A stretch of DNA of 64,000 nt from Candidatus Salinicoccus stercoripullorum (GTDB lineage Bacteria > Bacillota > Bacilli > Staphylococcales > Salinicoccaceae), in assembly GCA_019113295.1 (NCBI GenBank), contig DXHR01000007.1, positions 1 to 64,000 of the forward strand. The letters run 5' to 3'. Shown one piece after another: positions 1 to 9,076 of the stretch. The position numbers and the translations under genes are program-made. Positions within the stretch are counted from its first letter, which is position 1, and the number at the start of each line of letters is the position of its first letter. The notes under the pieces were generated by a model. It ran no database searches. It saw only the letters and a list, made by a program, of their open reading frames with translations, and was not told where the DNA came from.

Positions 1-11
1 ATTTACGTGTC

Positions 12-1193
12 TCATATATTGCTCGCTTCTTTGTCCGCTTCCCTGCTCCGCCCAATCGATTCCTTGGCAAGACCGATGATGACCATGTCGTCCATCGGTG
101 GGTTATGGAGTCCGGCACGGACGTTCCTGTAGTACCGCTGCAGTTCGTTGTCTGCAGAAAGGCTCTTCGCCCCGACGACTCTCATTGAGAGGTCGACAGC
201 TTCGACTGCCTTATTGACGATGGATGTCTTGACGGCACCAAGCTCGCTGCCCATAAGCTGCCTCTCTTCTGCCTCACTTTGATCCCATTTCCTCGCTACG
301 GAATAAAGGAAGTGTTCCGCTTCGAGGAGCATCAGTTCGATACGGCCGAGTTTTTCCTGGACATTCGGCAGTTCTGAAATGGTTCCCTTGATGCTGTTGG
401 GGGAATAGTTCGCTGCAAAATTCACCGCTGCCTCCTGTGCGGCCCGTGCAATGCCGAGATAGCAAACGGGGATGTGCAGCGCCCAGCCTGCCGGGGCTTT
501 TCTGCCGGGCGTCCTGAAGGAGACGAGGTCTTCTGATGCCACTTCGACATCCTCCATGATGAAATCATGGCTGCCGGATGCCCGCATGGCCACTGAGTTC
601 CATGTTTCATCGACATGTGCGCCTTGGAGACATGTGTCCACAACGAAGTTGCCGACTTCATCCGTCCCTTCGATAGAAGCGCTGACGACGGCGTATTTCA
701 AGATGGGCGACAGTGTGGCGAATGTCTTCCTGCCGTTAAGGATGTACTTGTCACCGTCTTTCCTGGCGGTCGATTCAGGTCTGCCGCCCCTTGTCGGGCT
801 GCCTGTTGCAGGTTCTGTCGCAAGGTTATTGATGAGCGACCCGTTTTCAATCACATCCGCTGCAACTTTCCTGTATTTTTCCTCGTCCCATGATTTCTTC
901 TCACCAAGGTCCATGATGATACCCATGTGCCAGCCGATGGACAGGGCCGTTGCCCCGTCATATTTGGCGATGATCTCCTGATGCTTCAGCATTTCCCATA
1001 GAGAGATGCCGCCGCCGCCGTATTCTGCCGGTATGGTCACCTGGGGATAACCAATTTTCTTCAAAGCTTCGAAATTCTCGAAGGGGAAAGTGGCATTCTC
1101 ATCATGTTCCCGGGAGGTATCCTTGAATTTACGAGCCGTCTCCTCCATAAGTTCCAACCGTTCTTTCATATCAAGTTCCTGTAATGTACCCAC
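12..1193 (-). CDS. acyl-CoA dehydrogenase-family flavoprotein (SfnB/DszC-like)
   Basis: About 393 residues with the acyl-CoA dehydrogenase fold: an N-terminal helical part with the AEYGGGGIS segment, a middle beta domain (ATEPATGSPTRGG, LNGRKTFATLSP) and a C-terminal helical part. The tail carries YYRNVRAGLHNP, which resembles the R-x-x-R...LHxP motif of DszC/SfnB-type flavin-dependent relatives rather than fatty-acid enzymes, so a flavin-dependent role on an organosulfur or small organic compound is possible (inference). I chose the GTG at 1193 because AGGAG lies 7 nt upstream; an upstream ATG has no ribosome site. It is divergent from the amino-acid ABC transporter at 1380-4410, suggesting the two work on the same imported compound. 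Substrate unknown. Confidence 0.75.
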   Translation of the reverse strand: MGTLQELDMKERLELMEETARKFKDTSREHDENATFPFENFEALKKIGYPQVTIPAEYGGGGISLWEMLKHQEIIAKYDGATALSIGWHMGIIMDLGEKKSWDEEKYRKVAADVIENGSLINNLATEPATGSPTRGGRPESTARKDGDKYILNGRKTFATLSPILKYAVVSASIEGTDEVGNFVVDTCLQGAHVDETWNSVAMRASGSHDFIMEDVEVASEDLVSFRTPGRKAPAGWALHIPVCYLGIARAAQEAAVNFAANYSPNSIKGTISELPNVQEKLGRIELMLLEAEHFLYSVARKWDQSEAEERQLMGSELGAVKTSIVNKAVEAVDLSMRVVGAKSLSADNELQRYYRNVRAGLHNPPMDDMVIIGLAKESIGRSREADKEASNI

Positions 1194-1302
1194 AATATGA
1201 CTCCTCTCAAAAACCCACAATTAAACTATGAATTATTCTATTATTACATTATTCTGTATATGATTTCAATAGAATGTTGGAAAATAATCTTTTAATTCCT
1301 AT

Positions 1303-1330
1303 TTGACAAGTAGGTAATAACAGTTATAAT
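1303..1330 (+). promoter_or_regulatory. sigma-A promoter of the amino-acid ABC operon
   Basis: TTGACA at 1303-1308, a 16-nt spacer, and TATAAT at 1325-1330, both perfect consensus hexamers. Because transcription would start near 1337, an in-frame ATG at 1329 inside the -10 box cannot be the gene start, which supports the start at 1380. Confidence 0.75.
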
Positions 1331-1379
1331 GAATCATATCATTTTAATTATTCTGAATATATACACAGTGGGTGACGTT

Positions 1380-2123
1380 ATGCTTAGTTTAAGAGATTTG
1401 AAACTGTCTTTTGACGGTAATCAGGTGCTGGATGATATCCATCTGGAAGTGAAAAAGGGAGAGGTCATAACATTGGTCGGCCCCAGTGGCACCGGGAAAA
1501 CCAGCTTGTTGCGGTGCATAAACCTGCTTGAAAAGCCGGACAGCGGATTCATCGCCCTGGGCGATCTGGATTATGATTACAGCAAAATAAGTAAAAAAGA
1601 GACATTGGACCTCAGACGGAAAACAGCGATGGTGTTCCAGCAGTATAACCTTTTCAAAAATAAGACGGCGATCGAGAATGTGATGGATGCCCAGATGGTC
1701 GTCCAGAAGAAAACCAAAAAGGAAGCTTATGAAAAAAGCATGGAAGAATTGAAGAGGGTGGGGCTGGAAGAGAAAGTGGATGCATATCCAAGACAGTTGT
1801 CCGGTGGGCAGCAGCAGCGTGTCAGCATCGCCAGGGCGCTTGCAGTGGAACCTGAAGTCATCCTTTTTGATGAACCGACTTCCGCGCTCGATCCTGAACT
1901 GGTCGGGGAAGTGTTGAAATCCATCGAGGAAGTGGCAAAGTCAGGTATGACCATAATGCTGGTGACGCATGAAATGTCATTTGCCCGGGATATATCAGAT
2001 AAGGTGGTGTTCATGGACAGGGGACGGATTGCTGAATCAGGGCGCCCGGAAGAGATTTTCAAACACTCAACCAATGCAAGGACACAGCAGTTTTTGAATA
2101 AGTTCTACACAGGCGTTCATTAA
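1380..2123 (+). CDS. polar amino-acid ABC transporter, ATP-binding subunit
   Basis: 247 residues with the full ABC ATPase set: Walker A GPSGTGKT, Q-loop FQQYNLF, signature LSGGQQQR, Walker B VILFDEP, and the H-loop in VTHEMSF. Length and the LxRCINLLEKPDSG segment are typical of the polar amino-acid (HisP/GlnQ/TcyC-type) family. ATG at 1380 follows a GGGTGA ribosome site. First gene of a four-gene operon with the binding lipoprotein and two permeases. Amino-acid specificity is not visible; cystine or another sulfur-containing amino acid is a guess from the divergent flavoprotein. Confidence 0.9.
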   Translation: MLSLRDLKLSFDGNQVLDDIHLEVKKGEVITLVGPSGTGKTSLLRCINLLEKPDSGFIALGDLDYDYSKISKKETLDLRRKTAMVFQQYNLFKNKTAIENVMDAQMVVQKKTKKEAYEKSMEELKRVGLEEKVDAYPRQLSGGQQQRVSIARALAVEPEVILFDEPTSALDPELVGEVLKSIEEVAKSGMTIMLVTHEMSFARDISDKVVFMDRGRIAESGRPEEIFKHSTNARTQQFLNKFYTGVH

Positions 2124-2141
2124 AAGACGGGAGAGATGAAG

Positions 2142-2966
2142 ATGAAAAAATTATTATTGTTTACAGCAATCGCAGGAACCATTCTTGCCGGATGCGGCAG
2201 CGGTGGCGGGGACAGTTCAGCAGCTGCCGAAAATGGGACAGGCACAGTGGAAGTGGCTGTGCCTTCATCATCGAAACCGCTCAGTTATACGGGTGAAGAC
2301 GGTGAGCTGACCGGCTATGAAGTCGAAATCTTAAAAGCAGTCGATGAGAAATTGGAAGACTACGAATTCAATATACAGGGGGCGAGTGACAGCGCGGCTG
2401 AAATCGGCATCGATACAGGGCAATATGACATGATTGCCCAAGGATTGATTTTGTCTGAAGAGCGTAAAGACAGCTATCTCATCCCGTCTGAACATAACGG
2501 GTTCAGTCTGATGAAGATCTATGCGACCGGTGATATGGAAGGTGAGATTGAAACACTTGATGATCTCGCAGGGAAAACAGTGGCACCGGTCACCCCGACA
2601 GGCGGTGTCTTCAACTTGCTGACGGCTTACAACGAGGAGCATCCGGATAACCAGATTGATTTCGAAACGTCGGACGGCGGCATTCCTACTTCTGACCGTC
2701 TGAAGGAAGTTGATGCAGGTACATATGATGCATTCGTCAATCCTTCCAACCTCGGACAGGATGAAATCATCGAAGAAGGCGGGCTCGACCTGCACATAAC
2801 AGAACCTGTTGAAGTGAATCCGACCTATTTCATGATCCACGACTCCGAAGAAAACATCGAGCTGAATGAACAGGTTGGAGAGGCCCTGGCAGAATTGAAA
2901 GACGAAGGGGTATTATCCGATATTTCAAATGAATTCTATGGAGAGGACATCTTCCAATACGAATAA
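2142..2966 (+). CDS. amino-acid ABC transporter substrate-binding lipoprotein
   Basis: About 274 residues. A lipoprotein signal peptide ends in lipobox LAGC, so Cys would be lipidated and the protein anchored outside the membrane. The rest has the SBP_bac_3 pattern: an early YTGEDGELTGYEVEILKAV, the LSEERKDSYL motif, then AGKTVAPVTPTGG. Two ATGs (2136 and 2142) are close together; the second gives 6-nt spacing from GGGAGAG and is preferred. It sits between the ATPase and the two permeases and supplies ligand to them. Specificity is not determined. Confidence 0.88.
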   Translation: MKKLLLFTAIAGTILAGCGSGGGDSSAAAENGTGTVEVAVPSSSKPLSYTGEDGELTGYEVEILKAVDEKLEDYEFNIQGASDSAAEIGIDTGQYDMIAQGLILSEERKDSYLIPSEHNGFSLMKIYATGDMEGEIETLDDLAGKTVAPVTPTGGVFNLLTAYNEEHPDNQIDFETSDGGIPTSDRLKEVDAGTYDAFVNPSNLGQDEIIEEGGLDLHITEPVEVNPTYFMIHDSEENIELNEQVGEALAELKDEGVLSDISNEFYGEDIFQYE

Positions 2967-2999
2967 TTGATGGAAAATGTATGAAGAGGAGGATGAATA

Positions 3000-3722
3000 G
3001 TGGACCTTCAATATATGATCGGGATCCTGCCGGAATTCTTATCTGTCATACCGGTAACACTGCTCATCGTAGTGGTCTCGGCAATTGCCGGGTTTTTATT
3101 GAGCATCCTTGTTGCAGCCGTAAGGATAAAAAGGGTGCCGGTGCTTAATTTCATGACCGGCCTGTATATATCATTTACAAGGAGCATCCCCATTCTGCTG
3201 CAGCTGTTCCTGTTCTTTTTCGGGATTCCGGTGCTGCTCCAGATGTCTGGTTTCGATGTAAGCAATATAAGTGCGGTGACGGCTGCAACCGTCTGCCTGA
3301 CAATATATAACGGGGCGTATATGTCTGAAGTGATCAGGCCGGCATATCTGGCAATAGAGAAAGGGCAGCATGAAGCGGCAGAAAGCCTGGGGTATAATGG
3401 ATTCCAGAAATTCACCAGAATAATACTTCCCCAGATGACCCCTATTGCTCTGCCTGGACTGGGTAATGCACTCATCCATCTGATCCATGACAGTTCCCTC
3501 GTGTTTGCCATCGGTGTGGTGGACATCATGGGTCTTGCGACCATCATCAGTTCGGAATCATTCGGAATGCAGCAGGTGGAGGTCTTCCTTACAGTGGCAT
3601 TCATCTATTGGGGCATATCATTCGTTTCAGAGCAGCTCATCAGATATCTGGAAAGAAGAAAGAAAAGAGTACTCGGGAAAACGGATTATGAGATGACGAA
3701 GGAGGTCGGATACAATGTTTGA
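3000..3722 (+). CDS. amino-acid ABC transporter permease 1
   Basis: 240 residues, HisM/GlnP-type inner-membrane permease with about five membrane segments. The EAA loop that docks the ATPase is seen as AIEKGQHEAAESLGYNG followed by the I-x-LPQ motif. GTG start at 3000 is supported by AGAGGAGG about 8 nt upstream. The 3' end overlaps the next permease gene by 8 nt, which indicates translational coupling and a heterodimeric permease pair. Confidence 0.88.
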   Translation: MDLQYMIGILPEFLSVIPVTLLIVVVSAIAGFLLSILVAAVRIKRVPVLNFMTGLYISFTRSIPILLQLFLFFFGIPVLLQMSGFDVSNISAVTAATVCLTIYNGAYMSEVIRPAYLAIEKGQHEAAESLGYNGFQKFTRIILPQMTPIALPGLGNALIHLIHDSSLVFAIGVVDIMGLATIISSESFGMQQVEVFLTVAFIYWGISFVSEQLIRYLERRKKRVLGKTDYEMTKEVGYNV

Positions 3723-4410
3723 TATTCTGACCGTATTTGAAAGCCTGGTTGAAATCATCAAAGTCGTACCAAAAACCCTGCTTCTGGCATTGATCATCCT
3801 TCTCCTGTCCTTTGTGCTGGGCGCTGCGATCACCTATATCCAGAGCCTGAATATTCCCGTGATCAAACAGGTCATCGATGTGCTGCAGTCATTCCTCAGA
3901 GGAACGCCGAATGTAGTCCTTTTATACCTGGTGTACTACTCGCTGCCCCTGGTCGTTTCGTATTTCCTGTCTTTATTCGACGTCGCTTTCGATCCGGCCT
4001 CGCTGAATTCTGCAGCAGTCGTTATCGTGACTTTCAGCATCTGCTACTCCGTATTCCAATCAGAAATCATCAGAGGTGCTTTGCACTCATTGGATAAAGA
4101 TCAGATAGAAGCGGCCCAGTCGCTCGGATACAGTACGACACAGACTTTGAGGAAAGTTATCGTGCCACAGGTGATGACTGAAGCTTTGCCCGATACGATG
4201 AACGCTTTTCTCATCATCATCAAAGCATTGTCGCTTGCCTTCCTGGTGACCGTGGTCGATATCTTCGCCCAGGCAAGGCTCGTCGGAGCGCAGACTTTCA
4301 GCTACCTGGAAGCCTTTGTCGCCGCGGCACTCGTGTACTGGGTGATCTGCGGACTGCTGACGTACCTGATAAACAAACTGGAAAACAGAATGAGAAGAGG
4401 GTATGCATAA
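3715..4410 (+). CDS. amino-acid ABC transporter permease 2
   Basis: 231 residues, second HisQ/HisM-type permease. Hydrophobic segments throughout, with an EAA loop (LDKDQIEAAQSLGYSTTQ then VIVPQVM). It starts inside the end of the first permease gene behind AGGAGG, so the two are made in equal amount and probably pair. Last gene of the operon; a strong intrinsic terminator follows at 4439. Two different permeases in one system resemble the TcyLM/YxeN group, but this does not fix the substrate. Confidence 0.88.
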   Translation: MFDILTVFESLVEIIKVVPKTLLLALIILLLSFVLGAAITYIQSLNIPVIKQVIDVLQSFLRGTPNVVLLYLVYYSLPLVVSYFLSLFDVAFDPASLNSAAVVIVTFSICYSVFQSEIIRGALHSLDKDQIEAAQSLGYSTTQTLRKVIVPQVMTEALPDTMNAFLIIIKALSLAFLVTVVDIFAQARLVGAQTFSYLEAFVAAALVYWVICGLLTYLINKLENRMRRGYA

Positions 4411-4438
4411 AAAACACTATTTTAGAATTATCACAGAC

Positions 4439-4472
4439 ACTCCGGCATTTATAATGCTGGAGTTCTTTTTTA
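4439..4472 (+). terminator. intrinsic terminator of the ABC operon
   Basis: Ten-bp stem ACTCCGGCAT/ATGCTGGAGT (one G-T pair) with a 5-nt loop, followed by TCTTTTTT. It closes the amino-acid ABC operon. The 190 nt from here to the next gene hold nothing else I can support. Confidence 0.85.
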
Positions 4473-4666
4473 TGCCTCGGATACTCGTCATATCTTCCCG
4501 GTTGCGGGGGTCTATAGAGATTTATCGTGACATTCTTGAAAACGAAGAGGAGTGCCATCCTGCATCAAACTGTCTTCTTCTGACTTACGGAAATGTTTCA
4601 ATGATGTTTTTTCGCTCTGTAAGTTTGATATATTGAGTACAACAGGAAATGAAAGGGGCTACTAGT

Positions 4667-5674
4667 ATGAATGTTTTGCACGAAGAACATGACAATGGAA
4701 TCAAGGAATATACTCTTACGAATAACAACGGTATGACGGTAAAGGCAATCAATATAGGCTGCAGTATCACTGAAATACTTGTTCCGGACAATAAGGGTGA
4801 TTTCAGCAACGTTGTGCTGAGGTATGACACGCTGGAGGAGTACTTCAGGAATGAGGATTTCCTCGGTGCGGTGATTGCTCCGATTGCCGGCAGGGTCAGG
4901 GATGCGGAATTCGAAATCGGTGATGAATCATATTCATTTACTCCGAATGAAGGGAGGAATCTCCTGCATAGTGGTGAATTAAATCCATATAATGAAATCT
5001 GGGAAAGCTCCATAGAAGAAGATAAGATCGTTTTCCAGTATAAGATGGATAAAAGATTTCCCGGCGATCCCCTGATCAAAGTCATGTACAGCCTGAATGA
5101 TGAAAATGAGTTGAAACTTGAATATGAAATCAGTGCCGAGTCGAAAAGTATAGTGGCTCCAACCAACCATACATACTTCAATCTGAGTAATGTCTTGGAA
5201 GGAGATGCAGGCGGTCATCTGGTCAGGAGCAATACCCGAAGCTTCCTCAAGGTGGACGAGGATCTGCTGCCGGAAAGTGTGGCAGTATGCGAAGGTGTGT
5301 TCGATCTGAAGCATGGCCGCCTGCTCAAAGATGTTTTTGAAAGTGATGATGGACAGGTCGGGATTGCCGGCGGAGGTTTTGACCACTATTTCATCTTTGA
5401 AAAAGATGAAAAGGAAGTGGAAATCACTGAAAAGGGAAGCGGGCGGACTTTGAAAGTGACGACCACATCCCCGGGGATGGTGCTGTATACTGGTAATAAT
5501 CTGGACGGGCATGTTGTACTTAAAGACAGGAAGGCGCAGAAGCATGCCGGATTCTGCATGGAGACCCAGGAATCTCCGGCTGCTTTAAAATTGCCGCTTG
5601 ATCAGGATATGAGGGTAGAGGAAGAGGAGACCTATAAAAGGGAAACGGTATTCCGCTTCGGCGTGGAGAAATGA
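4667..5674 (+). CDS. galM: aldose 1-epimerase (galactose mutarotase)
   Basis: 335 residues. Interconverts alpha and beta anomers of galactose or glucose in the cytoplasm. Family marks: GRVRDAEFEIG (conserved Arg), TNHTYFNLS with the catalytic-acid His, and CMETQESPAALKLP with the catalytic-base Glu. Start ATG 4667 has AAAGGGG 8 nt upstream; an in-frame ATG at 4649 has no good site. It stands alone, with no gal or lac genes beside it, so the cellular sugar is unclear. Family assignment firm, physiological sugar unknown. Confidence 0.85.
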   Translation: MNVLHEEHDNGIKEYTLTNNNGMTVKAINIGCSITEILVPDNKGDFSNVVLRYDTLEEYFRNEDFLGAVIAPIAGRVRDAEFEIGDESYSFTPNEGRNLLHSGELNPYNEIWESSIEEDKIVFQYKMDKRFPGDPLIKVMYSLNDENELKLEYEISAESKSIVAPTNHTYFNLSNVLEGDAGGHLVRSNTRSFLKVDEDLLPESVAVCEGVFDLKHGRLLKDVFESDDGQVGIAGGGFDHYFIFEKDEKEVEITEKGSGRTLKVTTTSPGMVLYTGNNLDGHVVLKDRKAQKHAGFCMETQESPAALKLPLDQDMRVEEEETYKRETVFRFGVEK

Positions 5675-5776
5675 GAAAAAGGGGGCCTCGTTATTCTACC
5701 CGAATATAATGGATATAAGCTGTCCTTCAAACTTTCTGGTAGTAACCCCCATTCCTGCAGCACGTTTTGCATTACA

Positions 5777-5821
5777 TAAAAAACCCTCCCGAAATCATCA
5801 GAACTGATTTCGGGAGGGTTT
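5777..5821 (-). terminator. terminator of the first glutamine synthetase gene
   Basis: Perfect 17-bp stem (5781-5797 with 5805-5821) and a 7-nt loop. On the minus strand it is followed by a run of T, so it ends the glnA transcript; on the plus strand the T-run is poor, but the stem could also stop galM transcripts. Confidence 0.9.
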
Positions 5822-5828
5822 CAGTGTG

Positions 5829-7163
5829 TCAGTAGTTTTTCAGATATTCATCAATTTCCCATTGGGAAATCTGAGAACTGTAGGCATTCCATTCGACCAA
5901 TTTGTTCTTGTGGAACTGTTTGTATATGTGTTCTCCCAGCGCCTCCTGGATGACTTCATCTTCCTTCAGCGCCTTGAGTGCCGTGTACAGCGTCGTTGGC
6001 AGGTCTTCGACATTTTCGATTTCACGTTCTTTTTTGCTCATCTTATATATATTCTGGTTGACCGGGGTATCGAGATCAAGTTCCTGTCGGATGCCGTCGA
6101 GTCCGGCTTTCAATACTGCTGCTGTGGCAAGGTAAGGATTGGCTGACGGATCAAGCGACCTTACTTCAGCCCGTGTTGCCGGACCCCTGGCTGACGGGAT
6201 TCTGAGAAGCGGCGTACGGTTCCGGCCGCTCCACGCGATATATTTTGGAGCCTCGAATCCGGACTGGAGCCTCTTGTAGGAATTTACCAGCGGGTTGCAC
6301 ACCGCCGTGAATCCCCTCGCATGTTCGAGGATCCCGGCCATGAAGTGCCTCATGTCACCGCTCAGCCCAAATTCATCATTTTCATCATAGAAAACGTTCG
6401 TACTGTCCTTGAACAGTGAAACATTGAAGTGCATACCGTTGCCCGCAATGCCGTAAAGCGGCTTCGGCATGAATGTCGCATGCATATGGTGCTTGCGCGC
6501 AATCGTTTTGGCAACGAGTTTGAATGTCTGTATATTATCGCATGCAGTCACGGCATCAGCATATTTGAAGCTGATTTCATGCTGGCTTGGTCCGGCTTCG
6601 TGGTGTGACATCTCCACCTCAAACCCGATTTCTTCAAGTGTCCTTGCGATCTCCTGTCTGCAATCCTCACTGGTATCGATCGGCGCAAGGTCGAAATAAC
6701 CGCCTTCGTCATTCATTTCCGTCGTCGGATTGCCGTCACTGTCCAACTTGAAGAGGAAGAACTCCGGTTCAGGTCCCAGATTGAATGAAGTATACCCCAT
6801 GTCTTCCATCTCTTTGATGATCTTTTTCAAATTCGATCTCGGATCACCTTCAAAAGGTTCGCCGCCGATATCGTATACATCACAGATCAATCTCGCGGAT
6901 TTTGCATTATCATCCGACCAAGGGAAAATCCTCCAGGTGTTGAAGTCAGGTTTAAGGTACATATCAGATTCTTCCACCCGGACAAACCCTTCAATTGAAG
7001 ATCCATCAAACATCATTTCTCCATCCAGTGCCTTGCCCAGTTGGGTTGTTGGGATCTCCACATTCTTGATTGTCCCCAGAATATCGGTGAACTGCAGTCT
7101 GACGTACCTCACATTCTCTGATTCAGCAATCCTTAAAATATCTTCCCTTGAATATTCATCCAT
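5829..7163 (-). CDS. glnA: glutamine synthetase, type I (first copy)
   Basis: 444 residues. Makes glutamine from glutamate, ammonia and ATP in the cytoplasm as a dodecamer. Visible marks of the Gram-positive GSI-alpha type: [38 protein letters not shown] and [13 protein letters not shown], with Arg62 (B. subtilis feedback-inhibition residue) retained. It lacks the extra segment of the adenylylated GSI-beta enzymes. No glnR precedes it, unlike the usual glnRA operon of Bacilli. A second copy lies at 10016-11344; over the first 62 residues the two share 52 identities. Which copy is the housekeeping enzyme cannot be told here. Confidence 0.93.
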   Translation of the reverse strand: MDEYSREDILRIAESENVRYVRLQFTDILGTIKNVEIPTTQLGKALDGEMMFDGSSIEGFVRVEESDMYLKPDFNTWRIFPWSDDNAKSARLICDVYDIGGEPFEGDPRSNLKKIIKEMEDMGYTSFNLGPEPEFFLFKLDSDGNPTTEMNDEGGYFDLAPIDTSEDCRQEIARTLEEIGFEVEMSHHEAGPSQHEISFKYADAVTACDNIQTFKLVAKTIARKHHMHATFMPKPLYGIAGNGMHFNVSLFKDSTNVFYDENDEFGLSGDMRHFMAGILEHARGFTAVCNPLVNSYKRLQSGFEAPKYIAWSGRNRTPLLRIPSARGPATRAEVRSLDPSANPYLATAAVLKAGLDGIRQELDLDTPVNQNIYKMSKKEREIENVEDLPTTLYTALKALKEDEVIQEALGEHIYKQFHKNKLVEWNAYSSQISQWEIDEYLKNY

Positions 7164-7499
7164 ATCTTTAACACGCCCCTATATTATTGAGAATATTGTA
7201 CACTTAAAACTTTCGAGCGCACAAATACTTATATACCCATTAGCCTGTTTCCGTTCTTATAAACATTATACAGAAAAATAATTTAAAAGCTCATGATAGC
7301 TTATAATACATAAAAGATTTAGATGCTGCGTACGCTGTTGATATACTTCATGATGAAGCGTTCATGGTGCTTGGATTTGTTGATGATGCACTGGATGATG
7401 TCCGGGGACTGTGCAGTATTCGGAACCTTTTTCTGGATGAAAACATAAAACAGCGGAACCACTCTGAAAAGGTGGTTCCGCTGTTTTCATTGCTCTGAT
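7164..7499. other. 336-bp gene-free stretch with possible coding remnant
   Basis: Next to glnA it is AT-rich with a minus-strand TATAAT near 7265-7271, a likely -10 box. Between 7319 and 7462 a 47-codon minus-strand frame opens from GTG and ends in KHHERFIMKYINSVRSI, like a protein C-terminus, but it overlaps the terminator stem at 7447, has no ribosome site, and the plus strand is equally open. I do not call a gene here; a decayed gene end is possible. Confidence 0.3.
7447..7487 (-). terminator. terminator downstream of the aminotransferase
   Basis: Perfect 16-bp stem (7447-7462 with 7472-7487) with a 9-nt loop, A-run on one side and T-run on the other, so it can work in both directions. 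It ends the minus-strand gene whose stop is at 7500. Confidence 0.88.
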
Positions 7500-8885
7500 C
7501 TAGATCATTTTTGACAGGACGCTTCTGTAGGCTTCCAGCGTACGATCTATTTCCTCTTCTCCGTGTGCAGTGGAAAGGCTGTATCTGTTCATAGGCTTTG
7601 TATAGATGCCTTCTGAGAGAAGGCCGGTATCCAATGATTTCCGGAAATCAAAATCAGCATGCTGCAGTTCCCTGTAGTTTTTCACATGCTCCTGTTCAGT
7701 AATGACGACATTGAAGATTGAACCAAGGCCGATTGTCTGTACCGGGATGCCGTGAAGCGCAAAAGCTTCCCTGATGCCACTCTTCAATCTTTCGGTCATG
7801 CTGAAAACATGGCCGGTCTCTTTTTCCAGGACATCCAGGGTCGCCAGCCCGGCAGCGAGTATGGTCGGATGACCGTTATATGTGCCACTGTGGAACAGGA
7901 CGTCTCTGGCGCTGGAAGCTGAGCCCTGGCTGTTGTCGAAGACATCGGATGATGTTTTCGGGGCGCTGTTCATCATGATTTCATCTTTGCCTCCTACGAT
8001 ACCTACCGGAAAACCGCCGCCGATCACTTTTCCCAGGGCAGTAATATCCGGGCGTACTTTGTAGTATTCCTGGGCACCGCCGAGTCCAAGTCGGAACCCG
8101 GTCTTTACTTCATCGAAAATCAGCAGTATGCCAAGTTCTTCTGTCAGTTTCCGTAATCCGCGTATGAAGGAAGCATCTGCAGGTATGAACCCTGCCTGGA
8201 CGGGTTCCATGATGACTGCCGCAAGTTCATCTTTGTGGACTTTCAGTATTTCAGCAGTGTGCTCCAGATCATTGAAAGGCAGAGTCAGAGTGTGTCTGCT
8301 GTGATACGGATCAACCCCTTTGGACTCGATAACGGAATTGGGGGCGTAGGAAGGTCCGGCTTCATCAAGGGGAGGATTCACACTTAGCAGTGTCTGATCA
8401 TAACCACCGTGGTAATGGCCTTCAAACTTCGCGATCTTACTTTTCCCCCCAGTATGCGCATGGGCAAGGCGCAAAGCCAATTGTGTCGCTTCTGTGCCGG
8501 AGTTTGTATAGCGGAGCTTCTCCATGCTCGGATAAAGCCCCTTTATCCTCTCCCCCATTTCGGTTTCAAGTGCGTGAGGTGTTCCAAAAAGCATCGTACC
8601 ATCCTTATCAAGCTGCTCATTTACAGCCTGCCTGATTTCAGGATGTCCGTGTCCAAGCATCAGTGCACCGTAGGAAAGCAGATAATCGATATACTCATTG
8701 CCGTCAACATCGTAAAGATAGGCATCTTTTCCCTTTTCCATAATGATTGGATGGGGAGCAAATGATTTGATGTTCGCCGTCACACCACCAGGCATGACTT
8801 CCTTGGCTTTTAAGAACGCTTCTCTTGATTTGGCCGTCCGGTCGCTCAACTCTGCTAAGAAAGGGTCTTTTGTCATCAAAGTCAT
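7500..8885 (-). CDS. glutamate-1-semialdehyde aminotransferase-like PLP enzyme
   Basis: 461 residues, class-III PLP aminotransferase. MPGGVTANIKSF, TNSGTEATQLALRLA, LIFDEVKTGFR (PLP Asp) and ALGKVIGGGFPVG (Schiff-base Lys) are those of the HemL group. Start ATG 8885 has GGAGGA with good spacing; an upstream in-frame ATG at 8918 lacks a site. It is not in a hem gene cluster. A divergent RpiR-type regulator and palindromic operators sit directly upstream, so control by a sugar-phosphate-like signal is likely. It may be a genuine GSA aminomutase paralogue or an aminotransferase on another small amino compound. Confidence 0.75.
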   Translation of the reverse strand: MTLMTKDPFLAELSDRTAKSREAFLKAKEVMPGGVTANIKSFAPHPIIMEKGKDAYLYDVDGNEYIDYLLSYGALMLGHGHPEIRQAVNEQLDKDGTMLFGTPHALETEMGERIKGLYPSMEKLRYTNSGTEATQLALRLAHAHTGGKSKIAKFEGHYHGGYDQTLLSVNPPLDEAGPSYAPNSVIESKGVDPYHSRHTLTLPFNDLEHTAEILKVHKDELAAVIMEPVQAGFIPADASFIRGLRKLTEELGILLIFDEVKTGFRLGLGGAQEYYKVRPDITALGKVIGGGFPVGIVGGKDEIMMNSAPKTSSDVFDNSQGSASSARDVLFHSGTYNGHPTILAAGLATLDVLEKETGHVFSMTERLKSGIREAFALHGIPVQTIGLGSIFNVVITEQEHVKNYRELQHADFDFRKSLDTGLLSEGIYTKPMNRYSLSTAHGEEEIDRTLEAYRSVLSKMI

Positions 8886-8933
8886 GAATAGTCCTCCGGA
8901 AAGAAAATATTTATTCATATACAGTCCCTATAT

Positions 8934-8998
8934 GAAATATATATTTCATTATAAAGGATGTGATGAAATAGTCAAGTCTTTTGGAGTATAAATTTCAT
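8934..8998. promoter_or_regulatory. RpiR-type operators over the aminotransferase promoter
   Basis: A perfect 16-bp palindrome ATGAAATATATTTCAT lies at 8934-8949. The same half-sites recur at 8963-8969 (ATGAAAT) and 8992-8998 (ATTTCAT). The minus-strand promoter is TTGACT (8970-8975), 16-nt spacer, TATAAT (8948-8953), so the palindrome overlaps the -10 box and start point, and half-sites flank the -35. TGAAA-N-TTTCA is the kind of site bound by RpiR/MurR regulators; one is encoded divergently at 9077. Confidence 0.7.
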
Positions 8999-9076
8999 TT
9001 TTTCTGTATTGTGGAGTGTTCATTACATCGGTTTATGATATTCTGTATATAAATACAGTTATTTTAAGGAGTCGTC

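Noticed and set aside
1329..1379. Upstream ATG for the ABC ATPase gene
   Set aside because: It lies in the -10 box of a perfect promoter and would add 17 residues unlike the family.
7319..7462. 47-codon minus-strand frame ending KHHERFIMKYINSVRSI
   Set aside because: Overlaps a terminator stem, no ribosome site, the opposite strand is equally open; kept only as a possible remnant in the gap note.
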